Source: JBBSUQ01 sp964389755 (GTDB lineage: Bacteria; Bacteroidota; Bacteroidia; Flavobacteriales_D; Crocinitomicaceae). Taken from it: 32,980 nt of DNA. This document shows positions 24,441 to 32,830 of the stretch, one piece after another (position 1 is the first letter of the stretch; each line of letters opens with the position of its first letter). The stretch spans positions 1 through 32,980 of the forward strand of contig CAYMEW010000040.1 in NCBI GenBank assembly GCA_964389755.1, in the 5' to 3' direction. The translations under genes were made by a program, and so were the position numbers. The notes beneath the pieces are model-generated. The model saw only the letters and a list, made by a program, of their open reading frames with translations, was not told the DNA's origin and searched no databases.

Positions 24441-25187
24441 TTAGGAAAAATAACTGAGATTACCCGGATTTGAAATGATCCGTTTCTCCGTGAAGCGTTT
24501 GGCTCTCAAAACAGCTTTCAACGGTGCATACCCCTGTGCGAGATAAGCACAGAATGCCGACGAAAGAATGCAACCCGTACCGTGTTTGCCGAGACTGGTC
24601 GCGATCTGCGGATTGAGCGGGTAGACCTTACCACTGTAATAAAAATAATCTTTTCCGCGCCGTTCACTGGCATGTCCGCCCTTTAGCAGAATTCCGGTTT
24701 GCGTCTTTTCGGAAAGTGTCTCCGGTAACGCTGTTTCGCACAAAAAACTGTATTCGGGCATATTCGGTGTAAAATAATCGATATCTCTCAACAGTTCGAG
24801 AAGCGCTTCCCGGAAACCGGCCGGGTCCTGTTCATTGCCTCCCGCACTCGGACGCATTACCGGGTCCCAGGTCACGATGGCAGTTGGTACCGTCTTCCGG
24901 ATATCGGTGAGAATACGACGGAGGATATCCGCATCTTCAAGCAAGCCGATCTTAATGTATTTCGGTTGATACTTTTGCAGCGTACAATTGAGTTGCGCGA
25001 TAAGCAGATCTGTGTCGACCCAGTTATACGAACGGAATTCCGAATCCGTCTGGACCGTATTGGCCGTCTGTACGCCGAGTCCCAGCACCTTCAGTTTTTC
25101 GAAGGTCTTTAGGTCCGCTGCCAGTCCGGCGCCCCCGGAAGGATCGAATCCGGCGATGCTCAGGCAAAAAGGTCTTGTTCGCGACAT
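24441..25187 (-). CDS. thiD: HMP-phosphate kinase ThiD
   Basis: A 248-residue kinase of the ThiD/PfkB-like family that phosphorylates hydroxymethylpyrimidine and its phosphate in thiamin synthesis. The substrate-binding start LSIAGFDPSGGAGLAADLKTF and the catalytic segment KHGTGCILSS, with the conserved Cys-containing GTGC, are clear. I start at the ATG at 25187 (MSRTRPF); the longer frame would use a TTG seven codons earlier. The start lies 28 bases inside the end of thiE, so the two are coupled. It is the last thiamin gene of the operon. Confidence 0.93.
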   Translation of the reverse strand: MSRTRPFCLSIAGFDPSGGAGLAADLKTFEKLKVLGLGVQTANTVQTDSEFRSYNWVDTDLLIAQLNCTLQKYQPKYIKIGLLEDADILRRILTDIRKTVPTAIVTWDPVMRPSAGGNEQDPAGFREALLELLRDIDYFTPNMPEYSFLCETALPETLSEKTQTGILLKGGHASERRGKDYFYYSGKVYPLNPQIATSLGKHGTGCILSSAFCAYLAQGYAPLKAVLRAKRFTEKRIISNPGNLSYFS

Positions 25188-25774
25188 AGTGTTACTGCTT
25201 GAATACAATTTTCAACGGGATCGCCATGTTGCCATACTGCGCCGAGCAGGGCAAAGTGCCTGAATCCTTTTTGATGAGCTTCGGGAAGCGTTTCGATGGA
25301 AATACCTCCCAAAGCCACGGCTTTTTGTTTTAGTTCGGAAGGGAAAAGCCCCGTGTTCCAGTTATTCGACGGTGCGTACCCCTGTTTGGAAATGCTCGGG
25401 AAGACCGGGGAACAGAAGAAATACCTGTAGGAATCACCGCATTGCAGAACTTCTTCGGCGCTGTGAAAAGAGGTCGACACAAAAGCGGAATAGCCGTTTC
25501 CGAACCGTTCCGTAGCCGTTTCCGAACCGTTATGCGAACCGCTTTTTTGATGCAAACCGACCTCCGGGAAGTACTGTTGTAACTCATGATCCTGGTGCAA
25601 TACGACCCGTTTTAACTCTTCGGAGTCAAGCGTGTCGAGCAGCTTGTGTCCTTCCAATAAGGCGCCACCCGGCTTACGCCAGTGAAAACGAACTTCGGGT
25701 TCGCTGCGGAGCATCATTTTTACGATCTCTTTTTCATGCGGAATAAGTTCCGGCGCGGAGATCACAATCAGCAT
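25160..25774 (-). CDS. thiE: Thiamine-phosphate synthase-like protein (ThiE/TenI family)
   Basis: A 204-residue TIM-barrel protein of the ThiE/TenI group. ThiE joins the pyrimidine and thiazole halves into thiamine phosphate; TenI-type members act as thiazole tautomerases, and which one this is cannot be decided from the sequence. Recognisable pieces are FHWRKPGG, VVLHQDHEL, GLHQKS, YRYFFCSPVFPSISKQGY and ALGGI. A 22-bp tandem duplication (25491-25534) lies in the loop after GLHQKS and encodes NGSETATERFGNGYS. The ATG overlaps the thiC stop by one base (TGATG). Confidence 0.85.
   Translation of the reverse strand: MLIVISAPELIPHEKEIVKMMLRSEPEVRFHWRKPGGALLEGHKLLDTLDSEELKRVVLHQDHELQQYFPEVGLHQKSGSHNGSETATERFGNGYSAFVSTSFHSAEEVLQCGDSYRYFFCSPVFPSISKQGYAPSNNWNTGLFPSELKQKAVALGGISIETLPEAHQKGFRHFALLGAVWQHGDPVENCIQAVTLCREQDLFA
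25491..25534. repeat. 22-bp tandem duplication inside thiE
   Basis: The 19-mer TAGCCGTTTCCGAACCGTT occurs at 25491-25509 and again at 25513-25531, giving a period of 22. Because 22 is not a multiple of three, the two copies are read in different frames, and the flanking family-conserved segments are still in frame. Confidence 0.8.
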
Positions 25775-27660
25775 CAGGAGAGTTTTTCAGGCTCCACGTA
25801 AACGTCGGCACCTTTGTCCACGAATTCCTTCGACATATCCTGCATGCCTTTTTCCAGTGCTTCTTCATCTGTTAAGCCCTGCGACTTCGCATAATCGCGT
25901 ACGTCCTGCGTGATCTTCATGGAACAGAAATGCGGACCGCACATCGAACAGAAGTGAGCAACCTTGGCGTTGTCCGAAGGAAGCGTCTGATCGTGATACT
26001 CACGAGCCGTATCCGGGTCGAGCGACAGGTTGAACTGGTCGTCCCAACGGAACTCGAAACGGGCCTTGCTGAGTGCGTTATCGCGGTGCTGTGCTCCCGG
26101 ATGTCCTTTTGCCAGATCGGCTGCGTGAGCGGCCAGTTTATAGGTGATCACACCGTCTTTAACATCTTTTTTATCCGGGAGACCCAGGTGTTCTTTCGGA
26201 GTTACGTAACAGAGCATGGCACAACCGAACCAGCCGATCATCGCGGCACCGATTCCGGAAGTGATGTGGTCGTAACCCGGTGCAATGTCCGTCGTGAGCG
26301 GCCCGAGCGTGTAAAAAGGAGCCTCGTGGCATTCCTTCAGCTGCTTGTCCATATTCTCCTTGATCATGTGCATCGGTACGTGACCCGGACCTTCGATCAT
26401 CACCTGGACGTCGTGCTTCCAGGCGATTTTTGTGAGTTCACCAAGCGTTTCGAGTTCGGCAAACTGCGCAGCGTCGTTCGCATCGGCAATGGAACCGGGA
26501 CGCAATCCGTCTCCCAGTGAGAAGGCCACGTCGTAGGCCTTCATGATCTCGCAGATATCTTCGAAATGTGTGTACAGGAAGTTCTCTTTGTGGTGGGCCA
26601 GGCACCATTTGGCCATGATCGAGCCACCGCGGGATACGATTCCCGTCACGCGTTTGGCCGTCAGCGGTACATAGCGAAGGAGTACGCCCGCGTGGATCGT
26701 AAAGTAATCAACGCCCTGTTCGGCCTGCTCGATCAACGTGTCGCGGAAAATCTCCCAGGTCAGGTCTTCGGCCTTTCCGTTCACTTTTTCAAGTGCCTGG
26801 TAGATCGGAACGGTTCCGATCGGAACCGGTGAGTTACGCAGGATCCATTCGCGCGTTTCGTGGATATTCTTCCCGGTCGAAAGGTCCATGATCGTATCGG
26901 CTCCCCAGCGACAAGCCCAAACGGCTTTTTCAACTTCTTCCTCGATCGACGAACTCACGGCGGAATTCCCGATGTTGGCATTGATCTTCACTAAGAAGTT
27001 TCTTCCGATGATCATCGGCTCACTCTCCGGGTGGTTGATGTTATTGGGGATGATGGCTCTTCCGGCAGCGATCTCATCGCGCACGAATTCCGGGGTGATG
27101 TGCGTTTTCGGGGTGTTGGCTCCGAAGCTTTCTCCCGGGTGCTGGCGGGCAATCTCCTGTATTTCATCGATACGCTGGTTCTCGCGGATCGCAATGTATT
27201 CCATTTCCGGAGTTACGATCCCCTTTTTCGCATAGTGTAGTTGGCTCACGTTCTGTCCGGCCTTCGCACGTAGCGGGCTCGAAAGATGTTCAAAGCGCAA
27301 TTCGTCGAGTTTGTGATCGTTCAGGCGCTCCTGCCCGTAAGCAGAGGAGATACCGTCGAGTTGTTCCACGTCGCCCCGTTTCAGGATCCACTCCTGGCGC
27401 AATTTCGGCAATCCGCGACGCACGTCGATCTCGATGTTCGGGTCGGTGTAAGGACCGGAAGTATCGTACACCGTTACCGGAGCGTTCTCCTCTTTTTTGA
27501 ACTCGCCTTCGCTGAACATGGCCTTGGAATCGGTCAGTTTGATTTCCCGCATGGCCACGGAGATCGGGTGGATAGTGCCTTTTACATACACTTTTCGCGA
27601 TGCCGGGAACGGGTCGCGGGTGATGCTGTGTGCTGTCGGTAATGTTTCTGTTTTCTTCAT
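25774..27660 (-). CDS. thiC: Phosphomethylpyrimidine synthase ThiC
   Basis: A 628-residue radical-SAM-type enzyme that rearranges aminoimidazole ribotide into hydroxymethylpyrimidine phosphate. The C-terminal cluster motif CxxCxxxxC (HFCSMCGPHFCSM) is intact, and segments such as ANIGNSAVSSSIEEEVEKAVWA, GADTIMDLSTG and MIEGPGHVPMHMI are typical. Length matches the family's longer form with an N-terminal domain. It follows thiS by 21 bases and overlaps thiE by one base. Confidence 0.97.
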   Translation of the reverse strand: MKKTETLPTAHSITRDPFPASRKVYVKGTIHPISVAMREIKLTDSKAMFSEGEFKKEENAPVTVYDTSGPYTDPNIEIDVRRGLPKLRQEWILKRGDVEQLDGISSAYGQERLNDHKLDELRFEHLSSPLRAKAGQNVSQLHYAKKGIVTPEMEYIAIRENQRIDEIQEIARQHPGESFGANTPKTHITPEFVRDEIAAGRAIIPNNINHPESEPMIIGRNFLVKINANIGNSAVSSSIEEEVEKAVWACRWGADTIMDLSTGKNIHETREWILRNSPVPIGTVPIYQALEKVNGKAEDLTWEIFRDTLIEQAEQGVDYFTIHAGVLLRYVPLTAKRVTGIVSRGGSIMAKWCLAHHKENFLYTHFEDICEIMKAYDVAFSLGDGLRPGSIADANDAAQFAELETLGELTKIAWKHDVQVMIEGPGHVPMHMIKENMDKQLKECHEAPFYTLGPLTTDIAPGYDHITSGIGAAMIGWFGCAMLCYVTPKEHLGLPDKKDVKDGVITYKLAAHAADLAKGHPGAQHRDNALSKARFEFRWDDQFNLSLDPDTAREYHDQTLPSDNAKVAHFCSMCGPHFCSMKITQDVRDYAKSQGLTDEEALEKGMQDMSKEFVDKGADVYVEPEKLS

Positions 27661-27681
27661 ATTTTTAATGCGTTATGCGGT

Positions 27682-27882
27682 TTATCCTCCTGCGGTAGCT
27701 GTGATCACGAGTACTTCGTCGTGTTCCGAAAGTTCGAATTCGGCCCAGGCTGAACGGGGTACGACCTGCTGGTTGACCGCCACGGCTATGCCGGTCTTTT
27801 CAAACAATGCTTTACGGATCAAAAGGGACTTCAATGCGCGATCCTCAATTTCCTCCCGTATGTCGTTAAATACTATTTCCAT
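27682..27882 (-). CDS. thiS: Sulfur carrier protein ThiS
   Basis: A 66-residue beta-grasp protein ending in the required Gly-Gly, which is adenylated by ThiF and carries sulfur as a thiocarboxylate to thiazole synthase (ThiG). The N-terminus is unusual for the family only in being acidic (NDIREEIED). It is the first gene after the TPP riboswitch, 37 bases downstream of its 3' stem, and is followed by thiC. Its usual partners thiG, thiH and thiF are not in the window. Confidence 0.9.
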   Translation of the reverse strand: MEIVFNDIREEIEDRALKSLLIRKALFEKTGIAVAVNQQVVPRSAWAEFELSEHDEVLVITATAGG

Positions 27883-27918
27883 GACAAATTACGAAGGGAG
27901 CCGGTACGCCGTGTGAGT

Positions 27919-27995
27919 AACTTTTCCTTTCGACGGTATCAGCCGTATCAAGTTCAAAGGGTAATTCTCAGTCAGCTACGGACACCCCTAAAGTT
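27919..27995 (-). promoter_or_regulatory. TPP riboswitch (THI element)
   Basis: Read on the minus strand, the stretch has the core sequences of the thiamine pyrophosphate riboswitch in order: AGGGGTG, GCTGA-CTGAGA (pyrimidine-sensing part; CTGAGA at 27971-27966), ACCC-TTTGAAC-TTGAT and a terminal CGAAAGGAAAA. The closing stem P1 is AACTTT (27995-27990) with AAAGTT (27924-27919). It sits directly before thiS, so it should shut off thiS-thiC-thiE-thiD when TPP is plentiful. No terminator hairpin with a T-run follows, which favours control of translation start. A direct repeat CCTTCGTAA lies just outside each end (28005-27997 and 27897-27889). Confidence 0.93.
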
Positions 27996-27999
27996 TTTA

Positions 28000-28007
28000 C
28001 GAAGGTA
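28000..28007 (-). promoter_or_regulatory. Weak candidate -7 box for the thi operon
   Basis: TACCTTCG matches TAnnTTTG except at one base. It lies directly before the riboswitch, and the predicted start would fall at the riboswitch's 5' stem. The nearest upstream TTTG is only 14 bases away, shorter than the usual 19, so this is a tentative call. Confidence 0.3.
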
Positions 28008-28022
28008 ACTAAAAAAACAAAC

Positions 28023-28055
28023 AAAAAAAAGACTGCCCGCTAATTGCGGGCAGTC
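28023..28055 (-). terminator. Strong intrinsic terminator after the M43 protease gene
   Basis: GACTGCCCGC (28031-28040) and GCGGGCAGTC (28046-28055) form a perfect 10-bp stem with a 5-base loop, and on the minus strand eight T residues follow (28030-28023). It ends the protease transcript and insulates the thi operon downstream. Confidence 0.92.
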
Positions 28056-28082
28056 TCCTGAATATACCGTTTCCGGATTTTC

Positions 28083-30209
28083 TTAAAGTACGATCACTTT
28101 CTTAATAGTAGATGCGTTTCCTGAACGGATCTCGAGCATATAGCATGCTGCTGCAAGTCCGCTGTTCGCAACTGATTCGGTCACCTGTGCGTTTCCGGCA
28201 GAAACTGTTTTGGAAGACACGGTGTTACCCTGCATGTCACGAAGGATCAGTTCCACATTGTTATTTCCCGGGATGAAGCTTACGAAGATCTCTCCGTTAG
28301 AACTTGCCGGGTTCGGGAATACTTTGATGTCCATTGCATTGAACACGTTCTCTTCGAGTCCGAGTGTACCGTTGATGTTGATATCGTCGATGTACAGGTT
28401 GTTCGCGTAATCCGATCCGAAGAATTCAAAACGGAAACGGGTCTTGCTGTCGGAAGAGTTCGCCGTATAGTTGAACGTCGCCGTTTTCCACTGTGAGTTG
28501 TTTGCCGGTGCGAAATCCGAACTTCCTGCAAAACCTGCTGTGATCAGGTCGCTTCCGGAGATCGTTTTACGCAGTGACCACGTTTTCCCGCAATCCTTGG
28601 AAGCATAGATCTTCAGGGATTCTGTAATGTTTGAAAGGGAAGTCGCGTTCGTTGCGTAAGCATACTTGAAGGATACTTCGATGTTTGAAGTCGTTGTGAG
28701 GTCAAAAGACGGTGTGATAAGGTTGTCGATTGTTTCCCCGAGTCGACGGTTGTAGAAGTAATCGTCCGAGTGAAGCGGCGCTCCTGCAGTATTCTTATAG
28801 TTGTTCAGTTTGAAACAAATACTGTTGTCATACCCGTGCGAGTAATCAAAGTCGAACTTGTTGTAGTTATTCTCCGGGTTGTCAACGATGAACCAGTAAC
28901 GGTAGTCGTCATTGAGGTTCATGCTACGAGGTCCGAGGAAATCCGGGTAATCCGGGGAAACATAGATGTACTGTGTAATGCTGAGGCTGTCTGAACCGGC
29001 AGCATTCGTTACACGAAGAGTTACTTTTTTGTATCCCTGGCTGTTGAAAGTCACTGTCGGAGTAGCTGAAGTGGAAGTCGTAATGTCACCATCCTGGAAA
29101 GTCCACATGCGGCTGTCTACAACACCGTTCCATGAAACATCCGTGAAGTTTACCGGCTGACCCATACACGTATAGTGTGTGGATGCTTTGAAGTCGGCTA
29201 CCGGCGCACAAAGCGGAACAGTCAACAGGTTAATCCCTGTTGCAACGGCGTTTGCACTGTCGATCAGGTTCATACGGTTACCCACCGGTCCGTGGATCAC
29301 GGAGTTCATCATCGCAGACTGGTCGAGTGTAAACATGTTTGAACAGTAAGAGTATTCCATGTAGTTCTGGAAGTTCTCAACGATCGTATCGTTACAGATG
29401 GCAGCATTTTCCTGGTAGTTTACGATCGGGCAGAAGAGGTTGAAGCCCATGGTTACAGGCGTATCTTCGAAACCGTCGTCTCCACATGCAACGCCCGGGT
29501 CATTGGTGTTACCCCAGCAGTGCGGGAGGTTCAGGTAGTGACCGATCTCGTGTGTCAGTGAGCGTGAATTTCCGATACTTCCCGTTCCGATCGTTCCGAT
29601 GTGTCCGTCGAGGATAATTACCCCGTCGAAACGTGCGAAGCTGCTACCGTCAACCGCTGACGGGTAGTAAGCGTATCCTGCAACACCGTTTTCCATTGAA
29701 CGAACAACCCAAACGTTCAGGTACATGTTCGGCGGCCATTGCTGCAGTTTGGAGTTGTCGTCGCCCACGTTGGTCTCGTGGCTGTAGATGTGCTCGATTC
29801 CGTTTGTACAGTTTCCGTCCGGATCGATCGCAGCCAGTTTGAACTCGATGTGGATATCCGCGATCAGCGGTTTGAATTCCGGAACAACATCTGCTGTATC
29901 GGCGTTCATCTTGCGGTAATCGCGGTTCAGCACGTCAACCTGGTCCATTACCTGCGCATCGCTGATGTTTTCAGAACCGTACTGGTGAATGATATGGAAC
30001 ACGATCGGGATCGTAACGACCATCTGCGTGTCTTCCTTTGAAATAACCGTATGCGCGCTGTTGCGAATGAGTGCCTCGTGCATTTTGAGCGCATCCGGAT
30101 TCGTTTTGTAAACCTCATTCATCCTTTGCTGCGTTCCGCACTTGAAATCCTGCGCGAACGTCAGATGCGCCAGCAGGGAGAATAAAAGAACCGGGTAAAT
30201 TTTTTTCAT
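28083..30209 (-). CDS. Secreted M43-type metalloprotease with PKD and T9SS sorting domain
   Basis: A 708-residue exported zinc protease of the pappalysin (M43) type. Domains in order: signal peptide (1-20), propeptide, catalytic domain with the zinc motif HEIGH (H220, E221, H224, third ligand H230 in LPHCWG) and the Met-turn NYMEYS (M284), a PKD beta-sandwich (about 335-418), a jelly-roll-like beta domain (about 430-615) and a C-terminal type IX sorting domain (about 622-708) that starts with KVFPNP and ends KKVIVL. The last domain sends the protein through the type IX secretion system for release or attachment at the surface. Its native substrate is unknown. It is a single-gene unit with a -7 box and terminator. 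Confidence 0.94.
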   Translation of the reverse strand: MKKIYPVLLFSLLAHLTFAQDFKCGTQQRMNEVYKTNPDALKMHEALIRNSAHTVISKEDTQMVVTIPIVFHIIHQYGSENISDAQVMDQVDVLNRDYRKMNADTADVVPEFKPLIADIHIEFKLAAIDPDGNCTNGIEHIYSHETNVGDDNSKLQQWPPNMYLNVWVVRSMENGVAGYAYYPSAVDGSSFARFDGVIILDGHIGTIGTGSIGNSRSLTHEIGHYLNLPHCWGNTNDPGVACGDDGFEDTPVTMGFNLFCPIVNYQENAAICNDTIVENFQNYMEYSYCSNMFTLDQSAMMNSVIHGPVGNRMNLIDSANAVATGINLLTVPLCAPVADFKASTHYTCMGQPVNFTDVSWNGVVDSRMWTFQDGDITTSTSATPTVTFNSQGYKKVTLRVTNAAGSDSLSITQYIYVSPDYPDFLGPRSMNLNDDYRYWFIVDNPENNYNKFDFDYSHGYDNSICFKLNNYKNTAGAPLHSDDYFYNRRLGETIDNLITPSFDLTTTSNIEVSFKYAYATNATSLSNITESLKIYASKDCGKTWSLRKTISGSDLITAGFAGSSDFAPANNSQWKTATFNYTANSSDSKTRFRFEFFGSDYANNLYIDDININGTLGLEENVFNAMDIKVFPNPASSNGEIFVSFIPGNNNVELILRDMQGNTVSSKTVSAGNAQVTESVANSGLAAACYMLEIRSGNASTIKKVIVL

Positions 30210-30287
30210 GGTTTTTATTTTACTTCTAAAAATTTAACAGTAATACCTCACCCTGAAACATCAGGAAAAGGAAAATTTCCGAGTTTG

Positions 30288-30295
30288 CAAATATA
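30288..30295 (-). promoter_or_regulatory. -7 box of the M43 protease gene
   Basis: TATATTTG on the minus strand is a full match to TAnnTTTG. The nearest TTTG (30324-30321) is 25 bases upstream, a little long. The leader to the ATG at 30209 would be about 70 bases. Confidence 0.5.
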
Positions 30296-30470
30296 GCATG
30301 TTTAAAATCACACCACTTCACAAATCTTTAACTTTTCAAATATAGGCCTAATTCTTCTTTTTATCAATTTTTCACATTAAAATTGACTGAACGGTCATTT
30401 AGAGCGTTTTAACTGTTTTTTAACCGCTTTATAACCTTTCGTTCACATGCCGCATCCCACAGCTTTTAGT

Positions 30471-30478
30471 TATCTTTG
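30471..30478 (+). promoter_or_regulatory. -7 box of hutU
   Basis: TATCTTTG is a full match to TAnnTTTG, 25 bases before the ATG at 30504. Because it lies downstream of the in-frame ATG at 30447, that upstream codon cannot be the start of the main transcript. Confidence 0.55.
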
Positions 30479-30503
30479 CTTCCTTCAAAAGCAAATTGAC
30501 ATC

Positions 30504-32516
30504 ATGGATATACAGCAGTTTCAACGGGAATTAACGGAAGGAATACCGGCTTCATTACCACAACCGCAGCCGCGGGAAGAGGCCATCAACCACGCGCCGA
30601 AACGCAAGGAGATACTCACCGATGAAGAGAAAGTACTCGCGCTGCGCAATGCCCTGCGCTATTTCCCGGCGGAATTCCACGGCGAACTGCTTCCGGAATT
30701 TAAAGAGGAACTCGAAAAGTACGGGCGCATCTACATGTACCGCTTTCGACCTTCGTATAAAATGTATGCCCGGCCCATCTCGGAATATCCCGGGAAATCG
30801 GAGCAGGCAAAGGCCATTATGCTCATGATCCAGAACAACCTGGATTATGCCGTGGCACAACACCCGCACGAACTCATTACCTACGGCGGGAACGGCGCTG
30901 TTTTCCAGAACTGGATCCAGTACCGCCTTACCATGAAATACCTTTCGGAAATGACCGATGAGCAAACACTCGTTATGTATTCGGGGCACCCGATGGGGCT
31001 CTTCCCTTCGCATAAGGATGCTCCGCGCGTGGTCGTTACCAACGGGATGATGATCCCGAATTACTCGAAACCAGACGACTGGGAACGCTTCAACGCGCTT
31101 GGCGTTACGCAATACGGACAAATGACGGCAGGTTCGTACATGTACATCGGTCCGCAGGGAATTGTACACGGAACCACCATTACCGTACTCAATGCCGGGC
31201 GTAAGATCGCAAAGAACGGCGAAGGTCTCGCAGGCAAGTTATTCGTAACGGCAGGTCTGGGCGGAATGTCCGGCGCACAACCCAAAGCGGGAAATATCGC
31301 CGGATGCATTTCAGTAACGGCTGAGGTAAATCCGAAAGCGGTGCGAACAAGGCACGAACAGGGCTGGGTGGACGAAGTGATTACGGATGCCGGAGAACTT
31401 TGCGAACGCGTGCGCCGGGCCAAAGAAAATAAAGAAGTGGTGTCCATTGCCTACCAGGGAAACATCGTGGAGGTCTGGGAGAAGTTCGACGAAGAAGGCA
31501 TTTATGTCGACCTCGGTTCCGATCAGACTTCCCTGCACAACCCCTGGGCCGGTGGCTATTACCCGGCAGGACTCTCACTCGAAGAATCGAATGAACTCAT
31601 GGCTTCAGACCCGGAAGCTTTCCGGCAAAAGGTACAGGAAAGCCTCGTGCGACAAGCCGACGCGATCAATAAACACACTGCGCGCGGAACCTACTTCTTC
31701 GATTATGGAAATGCCTTCCTGCTCGAAGCGTCTCGCGCCGGGGCCGATATCATGGCCGAAAACGGCATCGACTTTAAATACCCGAGCTATGTCCAGGACA
31801 TCATGGGCCCCATGTGCTTTGATTACGGTTTCGGTCCGTTTAGATGGGTGTGCACCAGCGGGAAAGCGGAAGACCTCCAACGAACGGATGAGATCGCCTG
31901 CGAGGTGCTCGAGGAAATGATGCGCGAAAGTCCGGCGGAGATCCGGCAGCAGATGGACGATAACATACGTTGGATCCGCGGAGCACGTGAAAACAAACTC
32001 GTCGTCGGTTCGCAGGCCCGTATCCTGTACGCGGATGCGGAGGGACGGATGCGCATCGCGGATGCCTTTAACAAAGCCATTGCAGCCGGAGAAATCGGTC
32101 CGGTGGTACTCGGCCGCGACCACCACGACGTCTCCGGAACCGATTCACCTTACCGGGAGACCTCCAACATTTACGACGGTTCGCGCTTTACGGCCGACAT
32201 GGCCATCCAGAACGTGATCGGCGATTCCTTCCGCGGGGCCACCTGGGTATCCATTCACAACGGCGGAGGAGTAGGCTGGGGGGAAGTGGTCAACGGCGGT
32301 TTCGGTATGTTGCTGGACGGATCTTCAGAAGCGGAGCGACGCCTCAAAATGATGTTGCACTGGGATGTAAACAACGGCATTGCCCGTCGAAGCTGGGCCC
32401 GCAACGAAGGAGCCGTCTTTGCGATCAAACGGGCCATGGAACAGGAACCGCGTTTAAAGGTCACCCTGCCCAACACCGTGGATGACGCCCTGTTTGACAA
32501 GACTGAAGGTAAATAG
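30504..32516 (+). CDS. hutU: Urocanate hydratase (urocanase)
   Basis: A 670-residue urocanase that converts urocanate to imidazolone propionate in histidine breakdown, using bound NAD+ as an electrophile. Recognisable segments include YGGNGAVFQNW, the glycine-rich TAGLGGMSGAQPKAG, LGSDQTSLHNPWAGGYYP and FGPFRWVCTSG. It is the long form seen in Bacteroidota, rather than the ~555-residue form of proteobacteria. I start at the ATG at 30504 (MDIQQFQREL), since the -7 box at 30471-30478 lies between it and the in-frame ATG at 30447. hutH, hutI and hutG are not in the window. What follows is gene-free. Confidence 0.95.
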   Translation: MDIQQFQRELTEGIPASLPQPQPREEAINHAPKRKEILTDEEKVLALRNALRYFPAEFHGELLPEFKEELEKYGRIYMYRFRPSYKMYARPISEYPGKSEQAKAIMLMIQNNLDYAVAQHPHELITYGGNGAVFQNWIQYRLTMKYLSEMTDEQTLVMYSGHPMGLFPSHKDAPRVVVTNGMMIPNYSKPDDWERFNALGVTQYGQMTAGSYMYIGPQGIVHGTTITVLNAGRKIAKNGEGLAGKLFVTAGLGGMSGAQPKAGNIAGCISVTAEVNPKAVRTRHEQGWVDEVITDAGELCERVRRAKENKEVVSIAYQGNIVEVWEKFDEEGIYVDLGSDQTSLHNPWAGGYYPAGLSLEESNELMASDPEAFRQKVQESLVRQADAINKHTARGTYFFDYGNAFLLEASRAGADIMAENGIDFKYPSYVQDIMGPMCFDYGFGPFRWVCTSGKAEDLQRTDEIACEVLEEMMRESPAEIRQQMDDNIRWIRGARENKLVVGSQARILYADAEGRMRIADAFNKAIAAGEIGPVVLGRDHHDVSGTDSPYRETSNIYDGSRFTADMAIQNVIGDSFRGATWVSIHNGGGVGWGEVVNGGFGMLLDGSSEAERRLKMMLHWDVNNGIARRSWARNEGAVFAIKRAMEQEPRLKVTLPNTVDDALFDKTEGK

Positions 32517-32557
32517 GTTCACTTCGAAGCAATTACGCACATACGCAGCCCATTTTG

Positions 32558-32622
32558 CAAAAAACTCCATAAACACAATAGGCTTCAATTCGAAGCAATC
32601 CGCATGTGCTTACACCGCGCAT
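32558..32622. repeat. Dispersed repeat, right-end copy 1
   Basis: It shares ACTCCATAAACA and CGAAGCAATCCGC with the copy at 101-160, in the same order and spacing. A partial copy of the core (CGAAGCAATTACGCAC) lies just before it at 32525-32540. Confidence 0.6.
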
Positions 32623-32654
32623 AAGAGGAAGCCATTGGGTATCCGCTGTACGCC

Positions 32655-32716
32655 GTTCCGTCAAAATTTCTGGCTGTCTGACGACCACGGGAGGAGTTTT
32701 CAGAAATTTTAGGAAC
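32655..32716. repeat. Interrupted inverted repeat
   Basis: AAAATTTCTG (32663-32672) and CAGAAATTTT (32701-32710) are perfect complements, extended outward by GTTCC (32655-32659) and GGAAC (32712-32716). The loop is 28 bases. This is longer than a usual terminator and has no T-run behind it. Confidence 0.6.
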
Positions 32717-32766
32717 AAGTACCCAAGCGGGTAATGGCTGCAACGCAGCGCAAGGGCACTTTTTTC

Positions 32767-32796
32767 TTTCTTTTTTTTGCCCCGGAAAAAAAGAAA
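32767..32796. repeat. A/T hairpin with GC loop
   Basis: TTTCTTTTTTT (32767-32777) pairs with AAAAAAAGAAA (32786-32796) around the loop TGCCCCGG. The preceding bases (GGCTGCAACGCAGCGCAAGGGCA, described here only by position 32738-32760) resemble an intergenic element I associate with many Bacteroidota genomes, but I cannot verify that here. Confidence 0.5.
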
Positions 32797-32830
32797 TACG
32801 CAAATACTTTATATCAGGAAATACGGTTCT

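Noticed and set aside
32585..32803. Arg/Cys/His-rich short minus-strand open frame at the right end
   Set aside because: It overlaps the inverted repeats and the dispersed repeat and has no domain or credible start context.
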